In this document: piece after piece, positions 22,527 through 35,555 of the stretch | Numbering within the stretch: the stretch's first letter is position 1 | How the letters are laid out: each line of letters starts with the position of its first letter | Assembly: GCA_963682025.1 (NCBI GenBank) | Contig: OY821518.1 | Location: 304,767,429-304,831,428 of the forward strand | DNA from: Cordilura impudica | Lineage: Eukaryota; Arthropoda; Insecta; Diptera; Scathophagidae | Direction: 5' to 3' | DNA: 64,000 bases | Notes under the pieces: model-generated | The model's input: the letters and a program-made list of their open reading frames with translations, nothing else | Database searches by the model: none | What the model was told of the DNA's origin: nothing | Position numbers and translations under genes: made by a program

Positions 22527-23097
22527 ATAACAAACAATTTCACTGTGGAAAGTTTTCGGGGACATTGTATGGGAGGAAGGAGGTGGCGAAAAATTCCAAG
22601 TCAGAGTGAAAGTATTAGACCCCAGTATAGTAAAACTTCTTCTCAGACCATGTGTTTTCCTTATCTTGATGTTTGGTTCCTTAGTTTTTAAGCCATAACT
22701 AGGGAGCCGTTGATGGTTTCTTATATCATTCTTCAGATTATTCGGCATATTGCGCTTGGATTTTTTATGTTTGTTTTTATATCCATAGATCATTACTCCG
22801 AAAATAAAAAGTGTATGACAAATTTTAGTTATATTCCTGCATATTAAGAAGCGTCCCGATATTCACTTAGATCTTCCTATTGACTTACAAATACACCGTA
22901 ATCTACTCAAATTTTGTTTGTATATGTTTATAGAACACATAAGTGACAAAAGTTATCAGATCATAAATAAAATACGGTAATAATAATAAATTATGGGAAT
23001 TCAATGCCTCAATCATAGATTTTATCAAAACATAAAGTCACGTACTCGACTCAGAAAGTGAGCTTTTAATAGATTATGTATGGTGTACTTATTTTTA
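22527..23097. other. Unannotated stretch
   Basis: Short open frames on both strands without recognisable motifs. Confidence 0.4.
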
Positions 23098-23890
23098 TTT
23101 TTATACCCTATACCACTATGTGGTTTGGGTATAATGACTTTGTGCTGCTGTTTGTAACAACCAAAAATATTTGACCTAGACCCATCTTTAATTATACCGA
23201 TCGAATCAGAATCACTTTCTGAGTTGATTTAACAATGTCCGTCCGTCCGTCCGTCCGTCCGTCCGTCTGTGTGTCCATGTAAAGCTTGTAATCAAACTGC
23301 AGGTCGCAAATATGAATATATTTTGATGAAATTTGGTATATAAGCTTTTATCGGCCATGGGATGAACGCTATTGAAATTGGTGAGAATCGGTCCATGTTC
23401 AGACCTAGCCCCCATACAAATTACCCATATGAAATCGACATAAATTGCAATAAGATCCAAATTGTCATATAGATCTTACTCAAATTGGGTTTGTATGCGT
23501 TCATTACATCCACTAATGAGTAGTCCAAAAATGATCCCTTTGACCCCATATAGAGCTGCTTCCCGATCTTCACTTAAATCTATTAAAAAACAAAAATATT
23601 GCACTGATTCTTCTCAAATTTTGTTTGTACATATTTTTGCAAAATACAAGAGACTTTACCAAACATGATCAGGATCGGTCCATTTTTGGACCTAGTCCCT
23701 TTATAGATATAGCATCCGATATTAACTTTTTCATATCTGCAGCCAAAAAAATTAATAAAAATCCCACTCAAATTTGGTTTTTGCTTATTTTCAATGTCCA
23801 GTTAGTTGGGCCTAAGAGATAGGGTTTCTCAACGCATGGTATAGGGTATCGTATAGTCGGTCTAGACCGACTATAATTTTCTTACTTGTT
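23098..23890 (-). mobile_element. Family A interspersed repeat, copy A4
   Basis: Full-length inverted copy, nearly identical to A2, with a GTCC microsatellite at about 23238-23266 and the intact 24-base palindrome at 23852-23875. Confidence 0.9.
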
Positions 23891-24133
23891 TATTTTTTTT
23901 TAGTTACAAACATTACCTTAAGCCTTGGTGCCTGACCTCTTATACTCATTTCCAATAGCAAACATCTCACAAAACAATAATTATTTGGATTAAAAAATAA
24001 TAAAACCGCCAATCTAATTTTGGTTTCTGCAGAAAATTGGACAGAAATTGCTGTATGTATTACGGGATTTCAAGCCACTATTTCGATTAGTTACAAACAT
24101 GTGACATGAGTGTTGCGTTCGTTTATATATGAA

Positions 24134-24367
24134 GTTCATATAACCATAAGCTAATGCTTTTCCAAGTACAGGCAGGCAAAAATTGTTGCAAAATGTCTCA
24201 TGTTGGTTTTTTGTATTTTGTGCGTGTGTGAATGTGGTGGGGGAGTCACTAACCATATAGCCATAAGCTAATGCTTTTCCAAGTACAGGCAGGCAAAAAT
24301 TGTTGCAAAATGTCTCATGTTGGTTTTTTGTATTTTGTGCGTGTGTGAATGTGGTGGGGGAGTCACT
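24134..24367. repeat. Recent 117-base tandem duplication
   Basis: The block CCATAAGCTAATGC...GGGGGAGTCACT occurs at 24144-24250 and again at 24261-24367, essentially identical over 107 bases. The preceding ten bases are also similar, giving a 117-base period. No repeat of this kind elsewhere in the window. Confidence 0.85.
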
Positions 24368-25355
24368 GTTTTAAGATATGAAAATAATGACTCTTGTCTG
24401 ATGTCATACACATTACTACAGCATGTGTTTTTGAATGCAGTTTAAATTCTTCAACCTGCAGTTGGTTTTATTACCTCTAAATGCTTTTCGGAGAATCTAC
24501 ATAAAAGTAAAATGTGCGGCAATAAAATTTTATTTCTTTTTTTATAAAATACCATTAGTGGAAGAATAATGCTCTTCTAAAAAAGATTGTTTGTGGTACT
24601 ACTAAAACAACAAGTACAACAAACAGTTCAACACATTGTTTATGTGTTTTTCATAGTTGTATTTAGAAACTAATATTCATAAATTAAAGCTTTATTCTGG
24701 ATTTTATTAAGACTATACTACTACATTTTTCTAAAATAACTTAGATTTTTCCTAAATTTATCAAAAATAATTTTTATATAGCTCATATTTTTGAAAACAT
24801 AAACATTTCATTTGTCACCGCATTAAACAAAATAAGTTTATGTTAACCCGTTTTACATCATTAAAAAACTAACATTTATTTCTCACGCACTTTCCTACAA
24901 AGCTTTCGTTCGATATAAAAATTCTAATATTGACTAATGTTTCAAAAAAGCTTTCGGATAATTAATAAAGAGAGGGAAATACAGAGAGAGAGAGAGCGGA
25001 TGGAAGGGAGAAAACTGAACACAAAATATCCAGTGTTGCCATAATTTGAAATTGTAAAGGTGCTAAATTGCAAAAAAGAAAGATGCTAAAACGTACTGGA
25101 GTCTAAAAAAAAAGATGCTAATTTTTTTTTTTCAAATTTCATTACCTTTATATTGAAAAATTAAATACTTATTAATAAATTCTTTGGTTTTTAAATCGAA
25201 AAATTAATATAAAACATATGTTTCGATTTATATTTTTTAAATTTTAATTAAAATTATTTTGGATTTCATCTGAAATTTTTTTTAACATCAAATTGAGTTT
25301 TTTTAAATTTAAATTAAATATTTTTAATTTTAGAGGGATTTTTTTTTATTTAAAA
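24368..25355. other. Unannotated AT-rich stretch
   Basis: A short GA run at about 24984-24996; otherwise no signal. Confidence 0.4.
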
Positions 25356-26959
25356 CTAGAGGTAACCCGGTGCGCTTCGCTACACCCTCCCCCTCCCCCC
25401 CCTCCGAATTGTTACGAAAAGGCTCACGCAAGTCCCAAGGCTCTCACTAACACAGTAATTCAGATATATCACATTTAATATTAAGTTTGTATAGGGGTAC
25501 CATGCGCATTTGTCCAATCCCGCCCATTTTTTTGTCTGACTACTCACGTTAATAATAGATGACCTAAGATAAATTTTCAAAGCTCTCTCTATCATAGTAC
25601 TTTATATATATGATATTAAAAATTTACTTTGAATGGGAGGTGCCACGCCCACTAAAAATATTAAAAAAATACAGCCTGTAGCACTTCCGATATCCGCAGT
25701 AAGAATCAGTGAAAATTTCAGGAAGATCAGATAAGTCGTTACGGAGATTACCTCCTACAAACAAACAAACACATTACCTCTTTAATTCTTTTTTTTTTGA
25801 ATATGTTTTTTGTTTTCGCGATTTTTGATTTTGACAATATATTTTCCACGACAAATCACATTGATAACTAATGTACTTGTCAAAAGACTGTAGCTTTCGT
25901 AGTACATCATATTTTTGATATAGGAGGTGCCACGCCCACTTATCCCATCCCGCCCAATTTTTATTGGACTACTCATATTAATATCTGAGGGACTCGTGCA
26001 AAATGTCGAGCCTTTCCCAGTTATATGATATTAGATATCTACTTTGCATGGGCGGTGCTACGCCCACTGCTTCTATCACGCCCATTTTTTTGTTCGACTA
26101 ATCACACAAAGAACCTATGGGGTCACGCAAAGCCACAAAGCTCTCTCTTTTACAGTACTCCAAATATTTGACATTTAATAGTTACTTTGCATGGGGAGCT
26201 CCACGCCCATTGGTGTGAACCCGCCAATTTTTTGTCTGACTACTCATACTAAGATCTGATGGTGTCGTGCAAAGTGCCAAAGCTTCCCTCTTTTAGTACA
26301 CCAGTTATATGATATCATATATTTACTTTGTACTGGCGGTGCCACGCCCACTGCTCCGATCACGCCCATTTTTTGTCTAACTAATCATATGAATAACTTA
26401 TGGGTTCACACAAAGTCCCAAGACTCTCACTATAACAGTACTCCAGATATATGGCATTTTATATTTTATTTGTATGGCAGGTGCCACGCCTATTGGTCCA
26501 ATAGTGCCCATTTTTTGTCCGACTGCTCACATTAATAATAGGTGCCATCAGACAAATTTTAAAAGCTCTCTCTATCATAGTACTCGAGATATATAACATT
26601 GAATTATTACTTGTATGGGAGGTACCACGCCCACTTCTCCGATCCGGCCCATTTCCGGCGCGGCTACTAATATTAACAATAGGTGACCTCACACAAATTT
26701 GCAAAGCTCTCCCTGTCATGGTACTCAATATATGTATATGATATTAAAAATTTACTTTGTGTGGGAGGTGCCACGCCCACTAAAAATATTAAAAAAAATT
26801 ATAGCCTATAGCACTTCCCATATCCGCAGTAAGACTCTGTGAAAATTTCAGGAAGATCAGATGGCTAGTTACGGAGATTACCCCCTACAAACAAACAAAC
26901 AAACAAACAAACAAACAAACAAACAAACACACATTACCTCTTTATTATATTAGTATAGA
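25356..26959 (-). mobile_element. Helitron-like element with 142-base tandem array
   Basis: On the minus strand it starts TCTATACTAATATAATAAAG (after A), then GAGGTAATGTGTG and a (GTTT)n tract (plus-strand CAAA run, about 26889-26929). It ends ACCGGGTTACCTCTAG before T. The body is about seven or eight units of roughly 142 bases, each with GTGCCACGCCCACT, the array running about 25640-26770. The first and last units share a GATCAG...ACGGAGATTAC segment. Non-coding; Helitron assignment from the TC start, CTAG end and A/T junction. Confidence 0.7.
26889..26929. repeat. (CAAA)n microsatellite
   Basis: About ten CAAA units inside the Helitron-like element, at the place where its relatives also have CAAA/GTTT units. 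Confidence 0.9.
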
Positions 26960-28505
26960 TATAACAGAAATTACATAATCAAAAAATACGAGTATATTAC
27001 CATAATTGGTTTATGGAAACTAATATTTCTGTGATGTCTTCATCTTCAAGTTCATCTTGGCTCTAATATTTTTCTGATGATCGACTTTTATCGACGACAG
27101 CGTTCCTTTTATACGTATTACATAACATAACAACTCGGATTTTATTCTGTTCGAAGTTTGTTTTTAACTAAAGCCATTAAACTAATCAAACGTTCAACTT
27201 CGGCTTTTGAGAAAGACAAAACTAATAAAGACAATACAAATATTGATAACTCCTTAAATGGATTTTCGCCAATAGAATTTTTGTTAACTTCAATCCATAA
27301 AGAGGTTGTATTCAGTGTTGTATCCCAATTTTGTTCTCTGATATAACTCCATTGGATTTGAATTTTTTCTGTTTCAGATGATATAAATTTAAACTCTTCT
27401 AATATATGTATTGGTTATCTGTTCTTTTACCCGGTTTAATGTGTTTTGTATTGAAAATTTTGGCATTTTTTTAATACAATAATATTTTTTGGCAATCGAC
27501 TTTCTAATTCATTAAAAACTGTTGGTGTTTACATTCTTCTATTTCAAAATGTTTTGTTATGTTTGTTGAAAGAAACGAGCAGAGTGGTAAAAGGAGTAGT
27601 ACACAAAATTACCGTACTATACTTTGAGAAATTAAAACATATCAATACCATTAAACTTAAAATTGTATATTCAAAAATAATGAAAAAAATTCAAAAAAAG
27701 ATGCTAAAAGCAACTTTTTATTAATAAAGGATGCTAAGTTAGCATCTAGCATCTTTTCATAAATTTTGGATTCTAAACGACAAAAAAGTTGCTAAATCTA
27801 GCAGCTAAAATGCTAAAACGGCAACACTGAAAATATCAGCACACAAAAATATGTAACGTTATTTTTCACTTTGCTATAGTTGAATATTATAAAAAGGATG
27901 TTGTGGCAAGTATAAGTCTGTAACGTTAAACTGCATTAATTACAGTTTCTGTATTATTGCATATAAACTTTTGCTTGTAAATTTTTTACTTTTTTTTTTT
28001 TTTTTTTTTGCAAATAACGGCATTATTATAACTGACTTAACCTGTCATGTATAACTAAAAGATTCTAATTATACAGCTTTGTTGAGAACCACACATACTG
28101 GAATTTTTGTTTTTAGCAACATGTTGCTGGTATTAATAAAGATATACATATACATAGACTGTAGTCAGAAGAATGGTTAATAAATTTCTTTCTTTATCAT
28201 ATGAAAAAAAAAATATTTTGACCAAGGGAAGAAATTGATTGACTATTAATTCGATTGCAACAACAGATATTTGTTTGCTTCTACAGGATTTCAGTTTCAA
28301 TCGAATTCATGAACATATCGGCTATATATATACAACTAAATTTATATATGGTTATCACATACATATGGATTCAAATACAATTATGTTGCCACGTATCAGT
28401 AAAAAATGATTCAGAATGTATTAAAGTTCATTAACATTAAAAAATTTATTTAATTAACTACAAATTATTTAAACTGTTTACGCGTACAGTGCGTGAACAC
28501 GCCGA
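26960..28505. other. Unannotated AT-rich stretch
   Basis: Includes a poly-T run near 27988-28009. No coding or element boundary supported. Confidence 0.45.
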
Positions 28506-28597
28506 TTGTTGGCTTAACGAAACAACTCTCTTTAGCTCAAAAGGTTTATCGTAGCCTTTTGCGATGCCTTTGAGAGGGTGTTTTGTTAAGCCAACAA
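28506..28597. mobile_element. 92-base MITE with strong terminal inverted repeats
   Basis: Left TTGTTGGCTTAACGAAACA and right TGTTTTGTTAAGCCAACAA are reverse complements with one mismatch, and partial complementarity continues inward (CTCAAAAGG against CCTTTTG..GAG). It can fold almost end to end. Confidence 0.6.
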
Positions 28598-30717
28598 ACT
28601 ATTACTTGTGTATCACCCGTAGCAAAAGGTACGTTTTTAAACCCTAATTATAAATATCGATATATTTATAATAAATAAAATACCTTTTTTATAACGTTTA
28701 AGAAAAAACCTAATCCTCTTTTATTATTTTTACAAATACATATTATACATATTTTTGGTTTTCTAACAACTTATCAACATTATTTTAAAAAGCTCAAAGT
28801 ATATTTCCAGCTCAACAATTTTTTACCGCAAAACTCGTTCAATTTGAAATTTTTTTATATCACCTTGAAAGTTTGAAATTATCACCAGTATTTTTTATAT
28901 TTCAAATTATTATTTTTTTTTTCTGTAAGAATAATTTTACTTTTTTCAGCACATTATTTTATTTATGTATATCATCTTGAAACTGTACATTAAAATTATT
29001 TAAAAAAAATAAAAAAAATAAGAATAATTTCTTTTTTTCTATAGTTTTTCACTAAAAAGCTTTTTTCAAATTTTCAGCACATTATTGGATCTACTTGATG
29101 CTCTTTTACAACATAAATTCTGCAATCTGAATCCAGTCAAGAAACAAAATAATATTAAATGATCTCTTAAATTAAAAGAAAAAATTTTAATTTCTATTAA
29201 AGGTGTGTTTATACTATATGTGTTTTCCATCCATTTATAATTTATAATTTTTGCGTTTAAAGGTACATGTGTAATTGCGCCTGACATAACCTCTGTTTGT
29301 GTGTTTTGTTTACGACAGCTGATTTTTTAATTTGTGAATTTACAAAATTAATTGTTAAAAATAAATTTATATATATTTTTTTTTTATATTTTTAATGGCT
29401 AATTACTATTAAACAATTTATTCATTTTTCTTTTTATATGTCTTGTCATATCAAAATAGAACCTGTTCTAATTGAAAAATTTATATATGACTTTCAACAT
29501 ATATTGTACATAAATAGTGTTTGAAAGTGATTCACATGATGTGTACAAATTGCATGTTCTAAAAAGATATGAAAAACACAAGCAAAACACACTAACGCAT
29601 GACCATATTTTAAAATCTGAAATCATAGATTTTTTGGAGAACTTTATTTTTTATAAAAATGTTCAGTAGAGAAATAATTCAATTTTGAAAACCCTACATT
29701 TTAGGTTACCAATTAGCATACTAATTGCTATAATAACACATTTGAATATTTTATAGATCCGTATCAATGAAAATAATGTTCTATCATTGTATAATTGCCG
29801 AACCCATGAATATTTATAGTTCTTCAATTTTTTCATCTAATAAACAGAAATATTTTCAAATTGAACCATTTGGCTGCCATAATCCTATACGTGATTTTAC
29901 GTATATTATATTTAAATGTCCTCATAAAACGATTAAATGTTCACAATGTCGAACAATCAGCCCTATTCGGCAAAACGCATTTAATAGAAAACAATATACA
30001 GAATGAAAACAAGTCCATGCAATATGTACTAAAACAAGTATGTCAAGCGTGAATAAGTAACCGAATAGATCTGAACAAGAGGAAAATTAACAATACAAAT
30101 GCATGCAGTAACATTAATATCATCATAACCATACAGATAAACACAAGCATGCTGGCCGAAGCAATATTTTTTGCACATCCGTCAATACTTTCAAATTTTA
30201 AAACGGCGAAAAGAAAATTCAAGCAATAAAATTATTTACGCGAGTATTTTGCCACACACAATTATATTTCAATGAGCGCACTTAATACACACGTATGAAT
30301 GTACGTGGAAAATAATATTCATAGTTCATCTCATAAATTAAATAACGGACCGGACCAACCAAACTACATTATAATCTTCCATATGTATTTCACTATATGA
30401 GCATTAGAGAGGACAAAATTTGAAAATGTTTTGATTTTTTTTTAAAAGCCAAAGTGGATATTAGAAAAATAGTTAAAATAACAATTTTTGAAATCATTTA
30501 AATTTTTCAAGCGAAAAATTAAAAATTGTTCGATTTCGGCCCACTCTATTGTACATATATGGGAGACTTTACAGGCATTATTTTCAAACCAATGACCAGA
30601 TAAAACGAAATATTTGTAATTCATGTAAATTAATTTGTTGCTGCTGCTGGCCAAAATAAACCAGTTGGAAGAATATGGCCAAATAGTTGAAATTGTCATT
30701 TCACTGTTAATTTTAGC
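28598..30717. other. Unannotated AT-rich stretch
   Basis: Several short open frames without recognisable motifs; no repeat edges seen. Confidence 0.4.
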
Positions 30718-30725
30718 CTTACCAC

Positions 30726-31533
30726 CAAGGTTCAGAAAATACACACACGAAACACACAATGTTCTGTTCAAAAGCAGCCAACACATATCTTTATTTTCAT
30801 ATCAATTATGTGCGTTTCTAAATTTTCTACGGTGCCCAACACAACCATGACTGTGTTCGTTTTAATATTTCGTTATTTACACGAACATTTTTGTATCACA
30901 TACTTTTTGTTTCAATCACACATAAAGCACACATTTTTGAGTGTTGCTTTATTTGAAGTTCATGTTCTGCTACGTGTAATGAAAAAAAACACAGAACATG
31001 TACAATGAACAGGTTCGAGTTCAGTTATATTTTAAGTCGTGTTGTGGCTCGTGTAGTAAGAAAAAACACAACATGTACAATAAACAGGTTCGAGTTCAGT
31101 TATATTTTAAGTCGTGTTTAAGTCGTGTTTAAAATATAACTGAACTCGAACCTGTTTATTGTACATGTTGTGTTTTTTCTCACTACACGAGCCACAACAC
31201 GACATAAAATATAACTGAACTCGAACCTGTTTATTGTATATGTTCTGTGTTTTTTTTCAGTACACTTACCAGAACATGAACTTCAAATAAAGCAACACTC
31301 AAAAATGTGTGCTTTATGTGTGATTGAAACAAAAAGTATGTGATACAAAAATGTTCGTGTTAATAACGAAATATTAAAACGAACACAGTCATGGTTGTGT
31401 TGGGCACCGAAGAAAATTTAAAAACAAACATAATTGGTATGAAAATAAAAATATGTGTGTGTTGAGCTAAGTTATGTTTGTTTACATATATGTACGAGTT
31501 TTTTATTAAGTGTGTGTTTTTTTCTGAACTCTG
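30726..31533. mobile_element. Fold-back element E2 (hAT-like MITE)
   Basis: Same termini as E1 (CAAGGTTCAGAAAA at left, complement of CAGAGTTCAGAAAA at right). Flanked by a perfect 8-base direct repeat CTTACCAC (30718-30725 and 31534-31541). Shorter than E1 because it has fewer 75-base units per arm and almost no central spacer. Confidence 0.85.
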
Positions 31534-31616
31534 CTTACCACCGACTCGTTGGCTCTTTAACGCTGCGTTTAACTGGTATAGCATAAATTTTATATTTGCT
31601 TAAAAAATTATTATTG

Positions 31617-33330
31617 TTTAAAAAGTACTTTTTCTTAAAAAAATATAAAAAGTTCCATTTCGTAAAAAGTACCTATTCTTAAAATGTTCCACTTCCTAAA
31701 AAGTACCTTTACTTAAAAAGTACACTTTCTCAAAAATATAACACAATTTCTTTAAAAATTATCTTTAGCTAAAAAAAGATTACTTTTCTTAAAAAAGTAA
31801 CTTTTCTAATAAGTAAATTTTGTTAAAAAGTACCATTTCTTATTTACTTATTTATTTATTAGCTTTTCTTCAAAATCAACTTTTCAAAGAACAACACATT
31901 TTTTTAAGCTTTTGATATATTTTCTTAAAAAAGGAAATTTTGTTAAAAAAGAACCTTTTCTTAAAAAAGTACCTTTTCTTAGAAAGCACCTTTTCTTAAA
32001 AAGTACTTTTTCATAAAAAAGCACTCTTTCTTAAAACATCTGATACAATTTCTTAAAAAAGTGGCTTTTCTTAAAAAAGTACCTTGTCTTAGAAAAGTAT
32101 CTTTTCTTAAAAAATTACCTCTTCTTTAAAATCACATTTTCCTAAAAAAGCGCTCTTTCTTAACATTTTTGATACATTTTCTTAGCAAAGTACCATTTCT
32201 CAAAAAAGTACCTTGTCTTAAAAAAGTATCTTTTCTTAAAAATCACCTTTTCATAAAAAAGCACTCTTTTATAAAATACCTGATACAATTTCTTAAAAAA
32301 GTACCTTTTTTAAAAAAGTACCTTTTCTTATAAAAGTATATTTTCCTAAAAAAGTACGTTTTCTTAAAAATAACCTTTTCATAAAGAAGCACTTTTTCTT
32401 AAAATATCTGATACATTGTCTTAAAAAAGTATATTTTCTTTTAAAGTATATTTTCTTAAAAAAGTACCTTTTGTTAAAAATCACATTTTCATAAAAAGCG
32501 CGCTTTCATAAAATATTTGACACATTTTTTTAAAAAAGTTCCATTGTCTTAAAAAAGTACTTTGTCTTAGAAAAGTACCTTTTCTTAAAAAAATAACTTT
32601 TCTTAAAAATCACCATTTCATAGAAGAGCACTCTTTTATAAAATAGCTGATACAATTTCTTTAAAAATTACGTTTTTTAAAAAAAAGTACTTTTTCTTAG
32701 AAAAATATTTTTTCATAAAAAAGAACCTTTTATAAAAAATAACCGTTTGATACAAAACGCCCTCTCTTATAAAATACCTGATACAATTTCTTTAAAAAGT
32801 ACCTCTTTTCAAAAAAAGTACTTTTTCTTAGAAAAATATTTTTTCTTAAAAAAGTACCTTTTCTAAAAAAATAACCGTTTCATAAAAAAGCAGTTTTTTT
32901 AAAAATATCTGATACATTTTCTTAAAAAAGTAAATTTTTTTTAAAGTAAGTTTTTTTAAAAAATTATGTTTTCTTACAATAGTACTTCTTCTTAAAAATG
33001 TATCCCTTTTTAAAAGAGTGCATTTTCGTAGAAAGTATATTTGCTGCAAAAATAAATTTTCTTAAAAGAGTATCTTTTTTTAAAGCACCTTTTCTTAAAA
33101 AGCACCATTTATTAAAAAATAAAAGAACCTTTCTTAAAAATGTAATTACTTGTAAAAGTAAATTTTTTTAAAAAAGTAAATTTTCTTATCGTAGTACCTT
33201 TTCTTATGAAAGCGCGTTTTCTAAAAAAGAATCAGTTTCTTAAAGAAATGAAAATTACCTTTTCATAAAAATATAATTACTTTGAAAGGAAAATTTTCTT
33301 AAAAATTGTGAAAAACTTTTTTAAAAGGTG
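31617..33330. repeat. AT-rich minisatellite with higher-order period
   Basis: About 1.7 kb of degenerate 18-20 base units of the type CTTAAAAAAGTACCTTTT. A distinct subunit, GATACAATTTCTTAAAAAAG, recurs near 32041, 32169, 32281, 32410, 32519, 32650, 32771 and 32909, so a higher-order unit of about 110-130 bases exists. The lysine/phenylalanine-rich open frames inside are meaningless. Confidence 0.85.
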
Positions 33331-34405
33331 TTTCGTCATTTTTAACGGGCGACTTTAAACTAACTAGTTATGCATATCTGACGTTAAAGCACAAACTTTT
33401 TTTTAAATAAAAACCTAGTGAAAAATATTAATAATTCATTCATTAATAAAATATTCTCAGTACAAATATTTCGGATTTAAATTAAGCTAAAAAATGTTTA
33501 TTAATTTCCACAGACATAAAATCCGTCAGATATGCCAAATAATTCTGGAGTTCAATCTACTTACTAAACTCGAAAATTTTCTAGATAAAAATTATTTACA
33601 AAAAAGAAAAAAAAAATGAAATATAACGCAATCCGCACTATTTTTTATGGTAGAATGAACAAAGGTATGTACATATAGATTTCACTTTATCGCATTCAAT
33701 TTAATGCCTAGATATGAGAATTGTACAAGTATTCACAAGTAGTACATATAACTTAGTGTTCCTTTGTAATACTCTGCAGAAGAATTAATATATATTTGCG
33801 AATTGTATGAATAGATATTAATACCATAAAAGTTGTGATGCTTGCCTGCATCGCATTGGATTTAATCAACTGTCAAATTGTGTGCAAATAATAAATAACG
33901 TGTTACTTAAATTCCTGGTTGTTATGCAATTTTTAGGTTTCGTTTTAAAAAAAGTTGTGATAATACAAATTAATAGATATGACTGCAAAATTAACTACTA
34001 ATTCTATTTTTTATTGAAACAATTTATTTGTCTAAAATTTCTAATATTAATCCTTTTCATCTCATTTTTTTAGCCCCAAAATAATATTTTACCTTAAAAA
34101 TATTAAATAACCACAATAATGCTTTTCTTTATTAAAAATTTATTTGTTCATAAAAATTTTGTTTCGCCTTAAAAAAATGTCCACACAAATTTGGTTACAC
34201 CGAAAAAGGTTTATCTATACACATAGTATGACTTTCAAAATATATATCACACAGCAGAAATTTAAATGTATAGCAACAAATGTGCATACATACCTACATG
34301 CATCCATAAGTATACATACAGATAAATTACCAGATTAGTATGATAATAAGAATGTCATTGTATTACACGAACAAACATTTATAAAGAGTTTGCATTACAA
34401 CTATT
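33331..34405. other. Unannotated AT-rich stretch
   Basis: Nothing recognisable. Confidence 0.45.
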
Positions 34406-35196
34406 AACAAGTAAGAAAATTATAGTCGGTCTAGACCGACTATACGATACCCTATACCATGCGTTTAGAAACTCTATCTCTTAGGCCCAACTAACTGGAC
34501 ATAGAAAATAAGCAAAAACCAAATTTGAGTGGGATTTTTATTAATTTTTTTGGCTGCAGATATGAAAAAGTTCATATCGGATGATATATCTATATGGGGA
34601 CTAGGTCCAAAAGTGGACCGATCCTGATCATGTTTGGTAAAGTCTCTTTTATTTTGCAAAAATATATACAAACAAAATTTGAGAAGAAGCAGTGCAATAT
34701 CTTTGTTTTTAATAGATTTAAGTGAAGATCGGGAAGCAGCTCTATATGGGGCCAAAGGGATCATTTTTGTACTACTCATTAATGGATGTAATGAACGCAT
34801 ACAAACCCAATTTGAGTAAGATCTATATGACAATTTGGATCTTATGGCAATTTATGTCGATTTCATAGGGGTAATTTGTATGGGGGCTAGGTCTGAACAT
34901 GGACCGATTCTCACCAATTTCAATAGCGCTCAGCCCATGCCGATAAAAGCTTACATACCAAATATCATCAAAATATATTCATATTTGCGACCTGCAGTTT
35001 GATTACAAGGTTTACATGGACACACAGACGGACGGTCGGACGGACGGACGGACGGACATTGTTAAATCAACTCAGAAGGTGATTCTGATTCGATCGGTAT
35101 AATTAAAGATGGGTCTAGGTCAAATATATTTGGTTGTTACAAACAGCAGCACAAAGTCATTATACCCAAACCACATAGTGGTATAGGGTATAAAAA
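34406..35196 (+). mobile_element. Family A interspersed repeat, copy A5
   Basis: Full-length, closely similar to A2 and A6. The palindrome is intact (34421-34444). GACGGACGGTCGGACGG tract at about 35026-35056. Terminates at the GGTATAAAAA end. Confidence 0.9.
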
Positions 35197-35214
35197 CAGT
35201 GATGTTGTGATAAA

Positions 35215-35407
35215 AATAGAAATAGTGGCAGTAGTGTTTAATAAGGGGGCCGGGCCAAACTCCGACTAAATGTAAAAATATAATTAAAGCTTTAGAACTC
35301 GCTTTTAAAACATATTTTTATATCATCTTTCGCTACGACATGAATAATTTATGGATTCACACAACGATCCAAAAATTTCGCTACCATAGTACTTCAGATT
35401 TATTTTT
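35215..35407 (-). mobile_element. Helitron-like fragment
   Basis: Contains words shared with the 142-base repeat unit of 25356-26959, such as TTTATGGATTCACACAA and CATAGTACTTCAGAT, plus GGGCCGGGCC near the left. It ends where family D copy D1 begins, so D1 probably inserted in it. Confidence 0.45.
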
Positions 35408-35555
35408 GATGTGTAAACATCTATGCGCGCAGGGGGGGTAAATTTCTATTTCACAATGCAAACACAAAAACCGCGTAACATGTGAGGCGTAAGACAAAAT
35501 CGGTGTGACTTATGATTGCCTTGGTGAAAAAATAATGATATGAAAAAATAATGAT

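Noticed and set aside
31617..33330. Possible CRISPR-like repeat array
   Set aside because: Units are degenerate and contiguous with no unique spacers, and the DNA is eukaryotic.
34474..34833. 119-codon minus frame, and similar frames in all family A copies (7681, 13273, 23212, 48484)
   Set aside because: They recur at the same place on both strands of a dispersed repeat, run through the GACG microsatellite as R-T-D-G repeats and have no conserved domain.
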